Positions 17,459 through 25,945 are shown, counted from the stretch's first letter. The stretch is 64,000 bases of DNA from Nitrospinaceae bacterium (GCA_021604505.1 BQJC01000001.1:62001-126000), one strand, 5' to 3'. A program made the numbers and translations. The notes: generated by a model from the sequence alone, not told the origin.

Positions 17459-17704
17459 TTACGCTCGCTTTTTAGCTCTCTTTTTGGTTGTTTTCTTTTT
17501 AGCCGTTTTTTTCTTAGCTACTTTTTTCTTAGCTACTTTTTTCTTTGCAACTTTTCTTTTAGCCGTTTTTTTCTTAGCTACTTTTTTCTTTGCAACTTTC
17601 TTCTTTGCTACTTTTCTTTTAGCTACTTTTTTCTTGGTCGTTTTTTTCTTTGCTACTTTTCTTTTAGCTGTTTTTTTCTTTGCTGCTTTTTTCTTGGTTG
17701 CCAT
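17459..17704 (-). CDS. Histone H1-like lysine/alanine-rich repeat protein
   Basis: The 81-residue protein is almost entirely a pentapeptide repeat of the form K-(V/T/A)-(A/T)-K-(K/R), with about 15 units. A longer 20-residue block, KTAKRKVAKKKVAKKKVAKK, recurs imperfectly. Such proteins (HC1/AlgP/H1 C-terminal tail type) bind and compact DNA. The start is the ATG at 17704, with AGGAG at proper spacing; a TTG codon before it is not needed. A strong promoter lies upstream at 17774-17801. At DNA level the gene is a minisatellite, so its length may vary between strains. Confidence 0.85.
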   Translation of the reverse strand: MATKKKAAKKKTAKRKVAKKKTTKKKVAKRKVAKKKVAKKKVAKKKTAKRKVAKKKVAKKKVAKKKTAKKKTTKKRAKKRA

Positions 17705-17773
17705 CAAGATCTCCTTTTTGCCTTAATTTTCCCAATAAGGCATTTGCTCCAGCGCTCAAAAGAATATGTAAAT

Positions 17774-17801
17774 ATTTTATTCCATATAGGCATAAAGTCA
17801 A
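17774..17801 (-). promoter_or_regulatory. Sigma-70-type promoter for the histone-like gene
   Basis: On the minus strand, -35 TTGACT (17801-17796) and -10 TAAAAT (17779-17774) are 16 bases apart; each matches five of six consensus positions. It lies 70 bases before the ATG at 17704. A plus-strand TTGACA at 17809-17814 lies back to back with it and could drive pgeF, though its -10 is weak. Confidence 0.65.
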
Positions 17802-17885
17802 GAAAATATTGACATTAAATGATATTGCATGTAGTGAAACCGGGTCGTTTTTCAACGCGGGAAAATGTTGTCAAAGTCTACGAAA

Positions 17886-17998
17886 TTTTAGGAGACGGCG
17901 GAAAGCCGCACGGTTTCAGGCTAAAAGGAAGAATGAAAAAAAGTCGATGCATTGAGGTAAAATAAAACTGCAATGCGAGGGTTTTGCAGTAAATATTT
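17886..17998 (+). promoter_or_regulatory. Candidate structured leader RNA with terminator/antiterminator upstream of pgeF
   Basis: Nested pairings are visible: TTTTAG (17886-17891) with CTAAAA (17921-17926), GAGAC (17892-17896) with GTTTC (17913-17917), and GGC (17897-17899) with GCC (17905-17907) around GGAAA. Downstream, ACTGCAA (17967-17973) pairs with TTGCAGT (17984-17990), followed by a T-rich run, like an intrinsic terminator placed 25 bases before the pgeF start. GCATTG (17949-17954) could instead pair with CAATGC (17971-17976), excluding that terminator. This is the layout of a transcription attenuator or riboswitch. No known class was matched by eye. Confidence 0.45.
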
Positions 17999-18015
17999 TT
18001 TTATTTTAAATAGAA

Positions 18016-18792
18016 ATGATTCATCATCCGTTCACAATAAACTTTCTAAATACACAAGAGGGTCTGATCCATGCGTTCAGTCCAAAATCCTTTGAGTCAG
18101 AAGATGGCACGGAGAAGGAATTAAATTTTGGAACATGGGATCAAGGCCAAAAAATGGCGCACCACAGGCAATGGTTTTTGCGGTCCGTCGGCATTGATAA
18201 TGATGAAGTCTATCGCGTCCGGCAGGTTCATGGAAACCGCATATTTGAATTGCAGGAACCCTTGAAATCCGTTGAAAAAGTGGCGGCTATCGCCTCCGAC
18301 GCCATTGTGACCCGCCTGGTCAACCAGCCCATTGCGGTGTTGACGGCCGATTGTGTGCCGGTAGTGATTTATGATTCCCGGCGTCATGCTGCGGGGGTGG
18401 TCCATGCCGGAAGAAAGGGGACATCGCAAAATATCCTGTTCGAAACCATTGCGACTCTTAAGAAAGCTTATGGGAGCCATCCGGAAGACATTCTGGTGGG
18501 AATGGGGCCGGGTATCGGGGGATGCTGTTACGAAGTGGATGCCCCCTGCATCGACCCTTTTAAAGAAAATTACCCCGATTGGGCCCAATTCATAAGTAAA
18601 TCACCTTCCGGGAAATACATGCTGGATTTGTTTGCGGCCAACACTGCGGACGCCAAAAGAGCCGGGCTGCTTCCCCAAAATATCTATAAAACCGGGTTAT
18701 GCACTTATTGTGAACCCAACCGGTTTTTTTCTTATCGGCGGGACAAAACCACCGGCCGGATGATGACCGTGGCTATGCTGTCCCCACTTTGA
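18016..18792 (+). CDS. pgeF: YfiH/PgeF family peptidoglycan editing factor (laccase-domain purine nucleoside phosphorylase)
   Basis: The family cleaves purine nucleosides or acts as a multicopper oxidase in vitro; in E. coli PgeF removes mis-incorporated L-Ser from peptidoglycan precursors. The 258-residue product has QVHGNRIFEL near 72, TADCVPVVIYD near 114, GVVHAGRKGTSQN near 129 and GPGIGGCCYEVD near 163. These supply the conserved His/Cys metal-ligand set. CTYCEPNRFFSYRRDK is the typical end. The leader of this gene looks like an attenuator. Confidence 0.9.
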   Translation: MIHHPFTINFLNTQEGLIHAFSPKSFESEDGTEKELNFGTWDQGQKMAHHRQWFLRSVGIDNDEVYRVRQVHGNRIFELQEPLKSVEKVAAIASDAIVTRLVNQPIAVLTADCVPVVIYDSRRHAAGVVHAGRKGTSQNILFETIATLKKAYGSHPEDILVGMGPGIGGCCYEVDAPCIDPFKENYPDWAQFISKSPSGKYMLDLFAANTADAKRAGLLPQNIYKTGLCTYCEPNRFFSYRRDKTTGRMMTVAMLSPL

Positions 18793-18894
18793 TTTTCATT
18801 GTTTTATGGCTGGTTAGTTGAATGAATACGGGATTGGCATTATAATTTTGCTGGACCCCTGTTAAATGTTGAAGAAAATTTCGTCGGCCGTTCC

Positions 18895-18966
18895 ATGAGC
18901 CGCTTTTATAAACTTACCCGTGAATGGATCTGGAAGCGACCCTTTCATGACGAAATTAAAAAGTAA
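18895..18966 (+). CDS. Possible 23-residue leader peptide
   Basis: A reading frame of 23 codons (MSRFYKLTREWIWKRPFHDE and three more residues) ends nine bases before the start of the next gene. Its composition is protein-like, with aromatic and basic residues, and the frame stays open for 18 codons upstream without a start codon. No ribosome binding site precedes the ATG. It could be a leader peptide, a remnant of an upstream gene, or chance. Confidence 0.2.
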   Translation: MSRFYKLTREWIWKRPFHDEIKK

Positions 18967-18975
18967 AGGGTGCAA

Positions 18976-20754
18976 ATGACCAACGGAATCGAAAAACACG
19001 CGTTCGGCAAATTGCCATTTCCTGTGGATTGGATTTCGCGAAAACCTGGGGAAGTGGAAAAAATGTTGGCGCAAATGTCCATTGAGGATCAGGCCCGCTG
19101 TGTTTTGCAATGCCCGGCGGATCAGAAGCAGAACCTTTTGCTCCTTTCTGACAAAGCAAAGGAAGTGGTAGACGCTCTGCCTGCGGAAGAGGTTTACCAT
19201 ATGGTCAAGGTCCTCGGGGAAGGCGATGCATTGCCCGTCTTGTCTCTGACGAACAGCGATCAAATACAATTCATATTTGACCTGGAGTGGTGGATTGGCG
19301 ACAAGTTTCAACCCAAACGCGCTTTGGATTGGATGGTCCTGCTGGACAAATGCGATCAGCCCAAGGCGCTCGAATGGTTCATGACCGAGGAGTTCGACCA
19401 GAAAGTGATGCTGATGCAGGCTCTCATCAAGGTTTATAAACAAGATGAAATGACCGACTCTTATGAAGGCGCCGAGGGGTTGGAGCATTTTTCTGCGGAC
19501 GGTGTGTACGATATTTTTTTTAAAATCCAGGAAACCGGCGCCATTAAAAAACTGCTTTTACTTTTACGGTCGAATTTCCCTTCAGTGTTTAATTCTTTGA
19601 TGGAAGCCGTTATCTGGTACCCGTTGACGGCAACGGTTGAACAAGCGTATCACTGGCGAATGACCCGTGTCGCCGAGAAAGGGTTTCCGGAAATTGAAGA
19701 GGCGTTGCAGGTCTACAGTCCGATGGACCCGGAATTCATCAAGCTTAAAGTTTCTCACGGGGATGATTTTGGCGATGAAGAAAAACCTCAGATTCCACCT
19801 CGCTACCCACTGGCCGAGGCGGATGCGTCCATGTTTTTTAGGCAATGCATGGATCAATTGGAGGACAAAAAACGTTTGGATGCCATTCAATGGGAGCTGG
19901 TGAGCCTGGCAAACAAAGTCATGGTTGCAGATAGAGAGGACCCTGCAGATATCGAACGCCGGGAAAAAGTGATTCACAAGGTTCTTGGTTATATCAATAT
20001 CGGGTTGGACCTCGCCGCTGAAGGCGATCCGGTAAAGGGTAAAAAACTCCTCGAGCGTTCGTGGATGCAGGTGTTTTTCCAGGCGGGTTATCATCGACTG
20101 ATCGGCTTGAAATGGCAGGCGGAAAGTTTCCTCAAAGATCATGGAAAATATTTAGATTCCCTTTTGACCGCGTTTGAAAAGGAGCAGTTGACAGCCTTGA
20201 TCCATCGGTTCCCTCAGATCCATGATTTGACGGAGGCGGAGAAAACCATTCAGGTACGGGATTTTAAGGCCGTTGCCGATATTCTTGCCATCGATGCGCT
20301 ATTGAATCGCTGGGCGTTTATGGTTCGCTTTTGTAAGCAGTGTCTTGATCTTACAGAAGACGAGATGCATCGGTTGTCAATGGAAAGCGATCTCCCGGAG
20401 GACCCCTCCAGCATGGATTTTATAACTTGCATGACGACCGCTTTGGCGCGCTTTTCCTTATTCAGCGAAGTCTCCTGCGAGCCTCTCCCCGAAGCCGCGG
20501 CTAAAAGTTTTCTTGACATTATATTTCTTCCCAAAGTTTTTAATGAAGAAGGCAAGGTTTGCCACGAAGATATCGTGGCGTCGTTTCACAACAGGATGTT
20601 AGAAACTCCCCTTGCCTGGACCGAAGAAAATCGCGCCATTTTGGAAAGTTTTATCCGGCGTTGTGTTCAAAATCTGGAACAACAATTTGGCCGCATCGAT
20701 CTCAAAAGCAAAATTGACTGGCGGTACACGCACGGTCTTTTGATCAAATTTTGA
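18976..20754 (+). CDS. Large uncharacterised protein, resembling the DUF6178 group
   Basis: The 592-residue protein is soluble-looking and mostly alpha-helical, without signal peptide or membrane segments. Repeated blocks of the form WM(V)LLDKCDQPKALEWF and a Trp/Glu-rich helix pattern run through the first 250 residues. The overall character recalls uncharacterised proteins I know from deltaproteobacterial-type genomes (DUF6178 from memory, not checked). The ATG at 18976 has AAAGGG five bases upstream; a GTG at 18970 is in frame but less well placed. No catalytic motif was recognised. A weak terminator follows at 20861-20880. Confidence 0.7.
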   Translation: MTNGIEKHAFGKLPFPVDWISRKPGEVEKMLAQMSIEDQARCVLQCPADQKQNLLLLSDKAKEVVDALPAEEVYHMVKVLGEGDALPVLSLTNSDQIQFIFDLEWWIGDKFQPKRALDWMVLLDKCDQPKALEWFMTEEFDQKVMLMQALIKVYKQDEMTDSYEGAEGLEHFSADGVYDIFFKIQETGAIKKLLLLLRSNFPSVFNSLMEAVIWYPLTATVEQAYHWRMTRVAEKGFPEIEEALQVYSPMDPEFIKLKVSHGDDFGDEEKPQIPPRYPLAEADASMFFRQCMDQLEDKKRLDAIQWELVSLANKVMVADREDPADIERREKVIHKVLGYINIGLDLAAEGDPVKGKKLLERSWMQVFFQAGYHRLIGLKWQAESFLKDHGKYLDSLLTAFEKEQLTALIHRFPQIHDLTEAEKTIQVRDFKAVADILAIDALLNRWAFMVRFCKQCLDLTEDEMHRLSMESDLPEDPSSMDFITCMTTALARFSLFSEVSCEPLPEAAAKSFLDIIFLPKVFNEEGKVCHEDIVASFHNRMLETPLAWTEENRAILESFIRRCVQNLEQQFGRIDLKSKIDWRYTHGLLIKF

Positions 20755-20860
20755 TCCCCCTGGCCGGTTATAGGCTAAGTTCGGAAGAGGGAATATGCAA
20801 GGGACGCCGGCAGGATTGCAGGCGTTTACCCGGCAGTCCAGACATCCATTAATAAAAGTG

Positions 20861-20880
20861 AATCCAGTTTTGGATTTTTA
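20861..20880 (+). terminator. Weak terminator-like hairpin
   Basis: AATCCA (20861-20866) pairs with TGGATT (20871-20876) around a four-base loop, followed by TTTATTT. The stem is short and AT-rich. It lies 107 bases past the stop of the large uncharacterised gene. Confidence 0.4.
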
Positions 20881-20984
20881 TTTAAATTTGGGATGAAAAA
20901 TAGTATTATTTCGCAACTCAAAACTTGTTAATCTAGTAAGGGTTGGCTTAAAAAACCTGCACGTTTGAATCCCTGAGGAATTCC

Positions 20985-21161
20985 ATGAATAAAGAAAACC
21001 AGCCAAGAAGGAAAGCCGTTTCCCCCCAGCAAAACAGGGGACCAGGATTGTTCGACACCATAGGGTCGTTTCCCGTTTGGCTGCTCAGAATCATCGAAGC
21101 GCTCACCCCTGATTCCTTGATCCGTAAAACCCCTGCCAAGAAGAAAAAGGTTAGAATCTAA
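20985..21161 (+). CDS. 58-residue basic small protein, unknown
   Basis: The ATG at 20985 is preceded by GAGGAA (20975-20980), four bases away, a good ribosome binding site. The product has a basic, Gln/Pro-rich N-terminus (MNKENQPRRK), a central amphipathic or hydrophobic stretch FPVWLLRIIEALTPDSLI and a basic tail KTPAKKKKVRI. No family is recognised. The combination of a hydrophobic helix and positive ends suggests membrane-surface or nucleic-acid binding. It stands alone between the large unknown gene and purH. Confidence 0.5.
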   Translation: MNKENQPRRKAVSPQQNRGPGLFDTIGSFPVWLLRIIEALTPDSLIRKTPAKKKKVRI

Positions 21162-21331
21162 TACTTTTTGGGTGCCTGGAAAAGTTCAGCTGGAATGAGT
21201 CAACCCCTTGACATACAGGGAGGCGCAGGCCGGAAAACTCCTGATTAAATGTAAACGGGTGAATTCACGAAAACCCATCGAATGAAAATATTCAGTCCAG
21301 CATTACGCTGGTCAATTTTAAGAGGTCCTCT

Positions 21332-22888
21332 TTGAAACCGATAAAAAGAGCATTGATCAGCGTTTCCGATAAGAACGGAGTGGTGGAGTTTGCCCAAAAG
21401 CTCCATGGCTTTGGTGTAAAGATTTTATCCACTGGAGGGACGGCGGGGTTACTGAAAGAAAATGGCATCCCGGTTTTGTTGGTTTCCGATTATACGGGTT
21501 TCCCGGAAATGATGGACGGCAGGATCAAGACCCTGCATCCCAAAGTTCACGGCGGCATTCTGGGACGCCGGGATGTGGAGGCGCATCTTAAATCCATGAG
21601 CGAACATGGAATTGAACCCATCGATCTGGTAGCGATCAACTTGTATCCGTTCGAGAGCACCATTGCAAAAGAAAATTGCAGTCTCGATGACGCCGTGGAA
21701 AATATAGATATCGGCGGACCGGCGATGGTGCGGTCGGCGGCAAAAAACTTTAACGATGTCACGGTGGTCGTGGACCCCAGAGAATATGAAACGGTTTTAA
21801 AAGAAATGGCTGCGTATGAGGGATCCGTCACGCAGAAAACCAGAATGCGGTTGAGTCGGGATGCCTACACGCATACTTCCCGTTACGACTCCATGATCTC
21901 CAGGTATTTAACGGATCAGGTTGATGATGGGTGCCGGTTTCCCACGGTATTGCAAAATTCTTTTCAGAAAGTTCAAGACCTGCGCTACGGGGAAAACCCT
22001 CATCAGTCAGCCGCGTTGTACCGTCACAATGACGCCGGGCTGTCCGATATTGTTTCCGCCCGGCAGCTTCAGGGAAAAGAGCTGTCGTTCAACAACCTCC
22101 TTGATCTGAATGCCGCCTGGGAATTGGTGGTCGAATTTGAATCCAGCGCCGCGGTCATCATCAAACACACCAACCCTTGCGGTGTGGCTTTAGGTGAGGA
22201 TCAGGTGGAGACATTCATCAAAGCCAGGGAATCCGATCCGGTCTCGGCTTTTGGGGGGATTTTGAGCTTCAACCGTCCGGTTGGAGAAAACACCGCCAAG
22301 GAAATTCTAAAAAATTTCGTAGAAGCCATTGTTGCCCCCGGATACGAACAGAAAGCTTTGGAATTGCTGGCGTCCAAAAAAAATATCCGCCTGATGGAAA
22401 TGCCGGCAACGGTTTCGTCCCGGTCGGGAAGAGAGACCGATGTGAAGCGTATCGGCGGCGGTCGCCTGGTTCAGGATCTGGATACGGTCACCTACGATTC
22501 TTCGCAATTAAAAGTTGTGACAAAAAAACAGCCTTCCGAAAAAGAAATGGAAGATTTAAAGTTTGCCTGGGTGGTCGCCAAGCATGTAAAATCAAATGCC
22601 ATTGTTTATGCGCGCAACCAGGAGACCATCGGCTTGGGCGCAGGTCAGATGAGCCGGGTCGACTCCGCCCGATTGGCTGTCGAAAAAGCCCAGAAACCGC
22701 TCAAGGGAAGCGTCATGGCATCAGACGCTTTTTTCCCGTTCAGAGATTCCGTGGATGCGGCGGCAAAAAGCGGGGTCGCAGCCATCATTCAACCCGGCGG
22801 GTCCATTCGCGATGAGGAAGTGATCCAGGCGGCCAATGAGGCGGACATCGCCATGGTTTTTACGGGTATCCGCCATTTCAAACATTGA
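21332..22888 (+). CDS. purH: Bifunctional AICAR transformylase / IMP cyclohydrolase
   Basis: PurH performs the last two steps of IMP synthesis. The N-terminal cyclohydrolase has ISVSDKNGVVEFA, STGGTAGLL and GRIKTLHPKVHGGIL (residues about 10-75). The C-terminal transformylase has KHTNPCGVALG near 280 (the catalytic Lys-His pair) and the closing DAFFPFRDSVDAAAKSGV and AMVFTGIRHFKH. The length of 518 is normal. The start is a TTG at 21332 with AGAGG upstream. It is separate from purB/purC at the start of the window. Confidence 0.97.
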   Translation: MKPIKRALISVSDKNGVVEFAQKLHGFGVKILSTGGTAGLLKENGIPVLLVSDYTGFPEMMDGRIKTLHPKVHGGILGRRDVEAHLKSMSEHGIEPIDLVAINLYPFESTIAKENCSLDDAVENIDIGGPAMVRSAAKNFNDVTVVVDPREYETVLKEMAAYEGSVTQKTRMRLSRDAYTHTSRYDSMISRYLTDQVDDGCRFPTVLQNSFQKVQDLRYGENPHQSAALYRHNDAGLSDIVSARQLQGKELSFNNLLDLNAAWELVVEFESSAAVIIKHTNPCGVALGEDQVETFIKARESDPVSAFGGILSFNRPVGENTAKEILKNFVEAIVAPGYEQKALELLASKKNIRLMEMPATVSSRSGRETDVKRIGGGRLVQDLDTVTYDSSQLKVVTKKQPSEKEMEDLKFAWVVAKHVKSNAIVYARNQETIGLGAGQMSRVDSARLAVEKAQKPLKGSVMASDAFFPFRDSVDAAAKSGVAAIIQPGGSIRDEEVIQAANEADIAMVFTGIRHFKH

Positions 22889-23063
22889 TGGTTCACAGAA
22901 AAAAACCCCTTCTTAATTTGTTCACATTGATCCCGCAACCGGCAGGGTCGTCTTTGATTCTTACTTTTTAATTCCGTTTTGGGTATTGTTTTTCTCCCTC
23001 AGTGTCGATCAGGTTTCAGGGCATCAATAAAGTCCCATTTGTGTTTTTAGAAGATCCTCTGAT

Positions 23064-23831
23064 ATGAAAAAACCCAGCCGCACAAAAAAGCTAGCCGTCC
23101 CGTTGATTTTATTATTGATAGGCGTTGGGGCGGTTTGGGCAATAAAAATAGCCCCGGTGATGGCCGAATTGAAGGATCGAGATCCTGGAAAATTTGCGAC
23201 CATGATTGCTATGGTGAAATCATTGGACTTTGAAGGAGCGAAGAAAAACTATAGCGAATTGGACGGCATGACGTACGAAGATATCCTCACCGTTCGTTAC
23301 AATTCTTTGAAAAAGAAAAGACAAGAGGATGATGGTTTCCGGGAAAGGCAATGGGAAAGCGAGTGGGAATCGAGAGAGGACGCGAAGGCGCTGAGAAAAG
23401 AGGAACGTCAAAACCAGTTAAAGGATTTGATTCGGTTGTCTGAAGAGAGACCGGAAAGTGCTCTTTTAATGGATTGGAAAAAATCGGGAGCCTGGGAAAA
23501 AGGTCTTTTGTTGCGCGAAAAATGCATCAAATACCTCAAATTGGAGAGAGGCGGAAACCGCTGGCAAAGGGGAATTCATAAGCTCCCAAAGTCAGCCCCG
23601 CTCATCGACCGACCCAGAGAATCGTCGTTGACCCTGCCGGAAATTTGTGAAGCATGGATTCCTATTTCACACGACGAGACGCAGGTGGCGCGTTCCCTTG
23701 AAAATATTAAAAATAATATGGATTACTTTTTCTTTGTACAATTGCTCGATGAAATTGGAGTTCCACGCCAGGAGGTTTTTTCCTTCCCCACACAGCTGGA
23801 CCGGATGACCGGAGGAGTTGCCGGGTCCTGA
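23064..23831 (+). CDS. Membrane-anchored charged protein, unknown
   Basis: The 255-residue protein has one N-terminal hydrophobic segment (about 11-30: VPLILLLIGVGAVWAI) and then a strongly charged, helical region rich in Glu, Lys and Arg (about 90-145), possibly coiled coil. The C-terminal 90 residues are mixed. No family is recognised and no catalytic motif seen. It lies 175 bases after purH and converges with the HAMP gene. A scaffold or envelope role is a guess. Confidence 0.7.
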   Translation: MKKPSRTKKLAVPLILLLIGVGAVWAIKIAPVMAELKDRDPGKFATMIAMVKSLDFEGAKKNYSELDGMTYEDILTVRYNSLKKKRQEDDGFRERQWESEWESREDAKALRKEERQNQLKDLIRLSEERPESALLMDWKKSGAWEKGLLLREKCIKYLKLERGGNRWQRGIHKLPKSAPLIDRPRESSLTLPEICEAWIPISHDETQVARSLENIKNNMDYFFFVQLLDEIGVPRQEVFSFPTQLDRMTGGVAGS

Positions 23832-23871
23832 CATTGCAGGCCATTTTTTGAGCGCTTCAATTAACGAAGTA

Positions 23872-24366
23872 TCAGGTCTGGCTTTTTGACGTGGAGTTTT
23901 CCGAATCGATTTTGGATGAAGAGGGGGTGAGCCGGGAGAATCGCTCTGTGATGGCGGTCGCCAGTTGCTTGATCTCGGTATTGGTTTTGAATTCCGGAAG
24001 GGTGGTGGTGCCATTTTTTTCTGTGTACTCAATTATTTTACGAAGCGGACGGACCACCATGTTGATCGTATAAATGCCACCAATGATGGACACCAGGCTT
24101 CCTAAAATGGCAAGGCCGACGATTTCATTGCGCAGTTGGTTGGTGTTTCGGGTCATGCGGTTTTTTAACAACTGGATCTGTTCCGGATTTTGCGTGTCCA
24201 CATTGATGGTGTTGACGATGCGTTCCAGTTGGCCCATCTGAATAAAAATGTAAAACGCGGCGTAGCCCAGGCACGAAATAGTGACGATGTATCCTGTCAT
24301 TAAAAGATTGACGATACTTTTTTTCTCCCCTGGAAGCTCTTCCCTGAAGATTCCGGTCTTCTTCAT
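23872..24366 (-). CDS. Two-helix membrane protein with HAMP domain and no output domain
   Basis: The 164 residues give a short cytoplasmic N-terminus, TM1 (about 21-41), a small external loop with a helix (QLERIVNTINVDTQNPEQIQ), TM2 (about 80-102) and a HAMP domain (about 103-150, VVRPLRKIIEYTEKN ... TEIKQLATAI). The protein ends soon after, in a Ser/Lys-rich tail. HAMP domains normally relay signals to kinases, cyclases or methyl-accepting regions; here none is attached. Its ATG overlaps the stop of the M48 peptidase gene by four bases (ATGA), so the two are translationally coupled. Confidence 0.75.
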   Translation of the reverse strand: MKKTGIFREELPGEKKSIVNLLMTGYIVTISCLGYAAFYIFIQMGQLERIVNTINVDTQNPEQIQLLKNRMTRNTNQLRNEIVGLAILGSLVSIIGGIYTINMVVRPLRKIIEYTEKNGTTTLPEFKTNTEIKQLATAITERFSRLTPSSSKIDSENSTSKSQT

Positions 24367-25364
24367 AATTGCCCCTGGACGGTTGTTTTATAGCGCTTAG
24401 AAAGGACCGGGTATAGGGCAAATCCCTTATATTGCGGCAACAGCCCGATGAGCTGTTGAAACCGTGATGCCGGGCTGGGGTGAGTGCTGAGAAAGATTGA
24501 CGATTCCCGCCTTTGAGATTTCCCAAGAATTTTCAGAAAATTCTTTAGCCCTTCCGGGTGATAGCCCATTCGATAGGCGTATTCCATTCCGAATTTATCC
24601 GCTTCAAACTCGAGGTCCTTATCCAGCCCCCGGGTGAAAAGAACTTCGGAAACCTCATTGATGATCTGATCGAATAAATTATTGTCCTGATCCATAGCGG
24701 CCATGGTCAAACCACTCAACCCGGAAAGGACTTTTCCGCGCTGGAGGGTCTGCAACGCATGTTTATGAGTTATGTGTGCGATTTCGTGGCCTAAAACACC
24801 AGCCAATTGGGCCTCATTATTAAGGAGGCGCAGAAGGCCCGCGCTGATGAAAACATAACCGCCCGGAGTGGCGAAGGCGTTGGGAGCATCCGTGTTCAGC
24901 ACGGCAAAGTGGTAATCGATTTCGGGTCGGTCGGAAACCTCTGCCACCGATTTCCCTACGAGATTGACATAATTTTGTAGAACCGGGTTTTTATAGGGTC
25001 CGCCAAATTTGTTGAAAACTTCCACGGCCAGCGACCCGCCAATGGCTTTCTCTTCTTCCAGTCCGATGGGTTGAAAAGCCTGCAGAGTGCCGACGCTCTG
25101 TTTCAGGATATTCGAAGTTTTTTTGTCGAAAACCCCCAGCGATTCCCCAAGACCGATCAGGCCGCCGCCACCTTGTTGCTGTTCCGGTTGTTTGGGTTGA
25201 TTTTGAGGGGCGGCTTTCGCAGGTTCCTGACTGGTTTGTTGTTTAGGTTCAGGCGGTGGTTTTGTCACTTCCTCCAGAAACTTGTCCAGCCGGAAGGAGT
25301 ATGAGGATTGGGCCGATAGCAAAATCACAGCCATGAGGGCTAGGAACAAAATTGTTTTTTTCAT
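24363..25364 (-). CDS. Exported M48 family metallopeptidase (BepA/LoiP-type)
   Basis: M48 peptidases of this kind act as periplasmic quality-control proteases for outer-membrane proteins. The 333-residue product starts with a cleavable signal peptide (to about residue 23, SSYSF) and a Gln/Pro-rich linker. The zinc motif GVLGHEIAHITHKHA lies near 190-202, with the third ligand Glu in LEFEADKFGMEYA near 253. There is no lipobox. It is followed by the coupled HAMP gene and preceded by the SH3-domain gene, 47 bases away. Confidence 0.9.
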   Translation of the reverse strand: MKKTILFLALMAVILLSAQSSYSFRLDKFLEEVTKPPPEPKQQTSQEPAKAAPQNQPKQPEQQQGGGGLIGLGESLGVFDKKTSNILKQSVGTLQAFQPIGLEEEKAIGGSLAVEVFNKFGGPYKNPVLQNYVNLVGKSVAEVSDRPEIDYHFAVLNTDAPNAFATPGGYVFISAGLLRLLNNEAQLAGVLGHEIAHITHKHALQTLQRGKVLSGLSGLTMAAMDQDNNLFDQIINEVSEVLFTRGLDKDLEFEADKFGMEYAYRMGYHPEGLKNFLKILGKSQRRESSIFLSTHPSPASRFQQLIGLLPQYKGFALYPVLSKRYKTTVQGQL

Positions 25365-25411
25365 TTAGAATGCCACCGATATCATGGGTGAAGAGGAAAG
25401 GTATTTGGACT

Positions 25412-25945
25412 TTATTGCCCGTATTCTCCTAATTTGCCTTCCTTAAGAAATTTATCCAATTCCTTGGGGTCGATACGAAAGGCTTCCATTTGTTTCACGG
25501 CCTTAATATCTGTTTCTGAGATGCCTTTCTTTTTTGCGTGTTTTTCAGCAATGGGGCTCAAACCTCGGATGCTCGATCCGGAAGAGGCCTCCTTGGCGGC
25601 AATTTTTTGCCTGCCGCCTAATGCCCCCAATAGGCCCGCGTCACCGCCGGATTTTTGCGGAGCCGTGGCGCTCAGTCTGAATTTGAAGACCCAGCCCGTT
25701 TTGCCTCCCGCGGATACTTGGTAAAATCGTTTACCCTTTTTGACCACTTGGACCGGCGTCCCCTGATTTAAGGTCGTGAGCACCTGGGATCTCGCCGATT
25801 CAGAAGCCTGGAGTTTAGTTCCTGACTTCTTAACATATAAAGTTTGTGCGGAAATTTTACTGGCAAACCCCAGTCCAAACAAAAGGAGAGTCAGAAGAGG
25901 AATCAAAAGAGGCGAGCGCCGGGAAATAGTGTTATTAGAGGTCAT
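25412..25945 (-). CDS. Exported SH3b-domain protein
   Basis: The 177-residue protein has an N-terminal hydrophobic signal (about 12-33) and a bacterial SH3 domain at about 35-92 (TLYVKKSGTKLQAS, VVKKGKRFYQVSAGGKTGWV). A Ser/Gly linker and a basic helical C-terminus follow, including EKHAKKKGISETDIKAVKQM and DPKELDKFLKEGKLGEYG. SH3b domains often bind peptidoglycan peptides. Closeness to the M48 peptidase gene suggests an envelope-maintenance pair; this is inferred. Confidence 0.8.
   Translation of the reverse strand: MTSNNTISRRSPLLIPLLTLLLFGLGFASKISAQTLYVKKSGTKLQASESARSQVLTTLNQGTPVQVVKKGKRFYQVSAGGKTGWVFKFRLSATAPQKSGGDAGLLGALGGRQKIAAKEASSGSSIRGLSPIAEKHAKKKGISETDIKAVKQMEAFRIDPKELDKFLKEGKLGEYGQ

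Noticed and set aside
17680-17955. Open frame of 91 codons on the plus strand across the histone-like gene's promoter
   Set aside because: It begins inside the antisense of the Lys-rich gene and crosses the divergent promoters and structured leader; no ribosome binding site.
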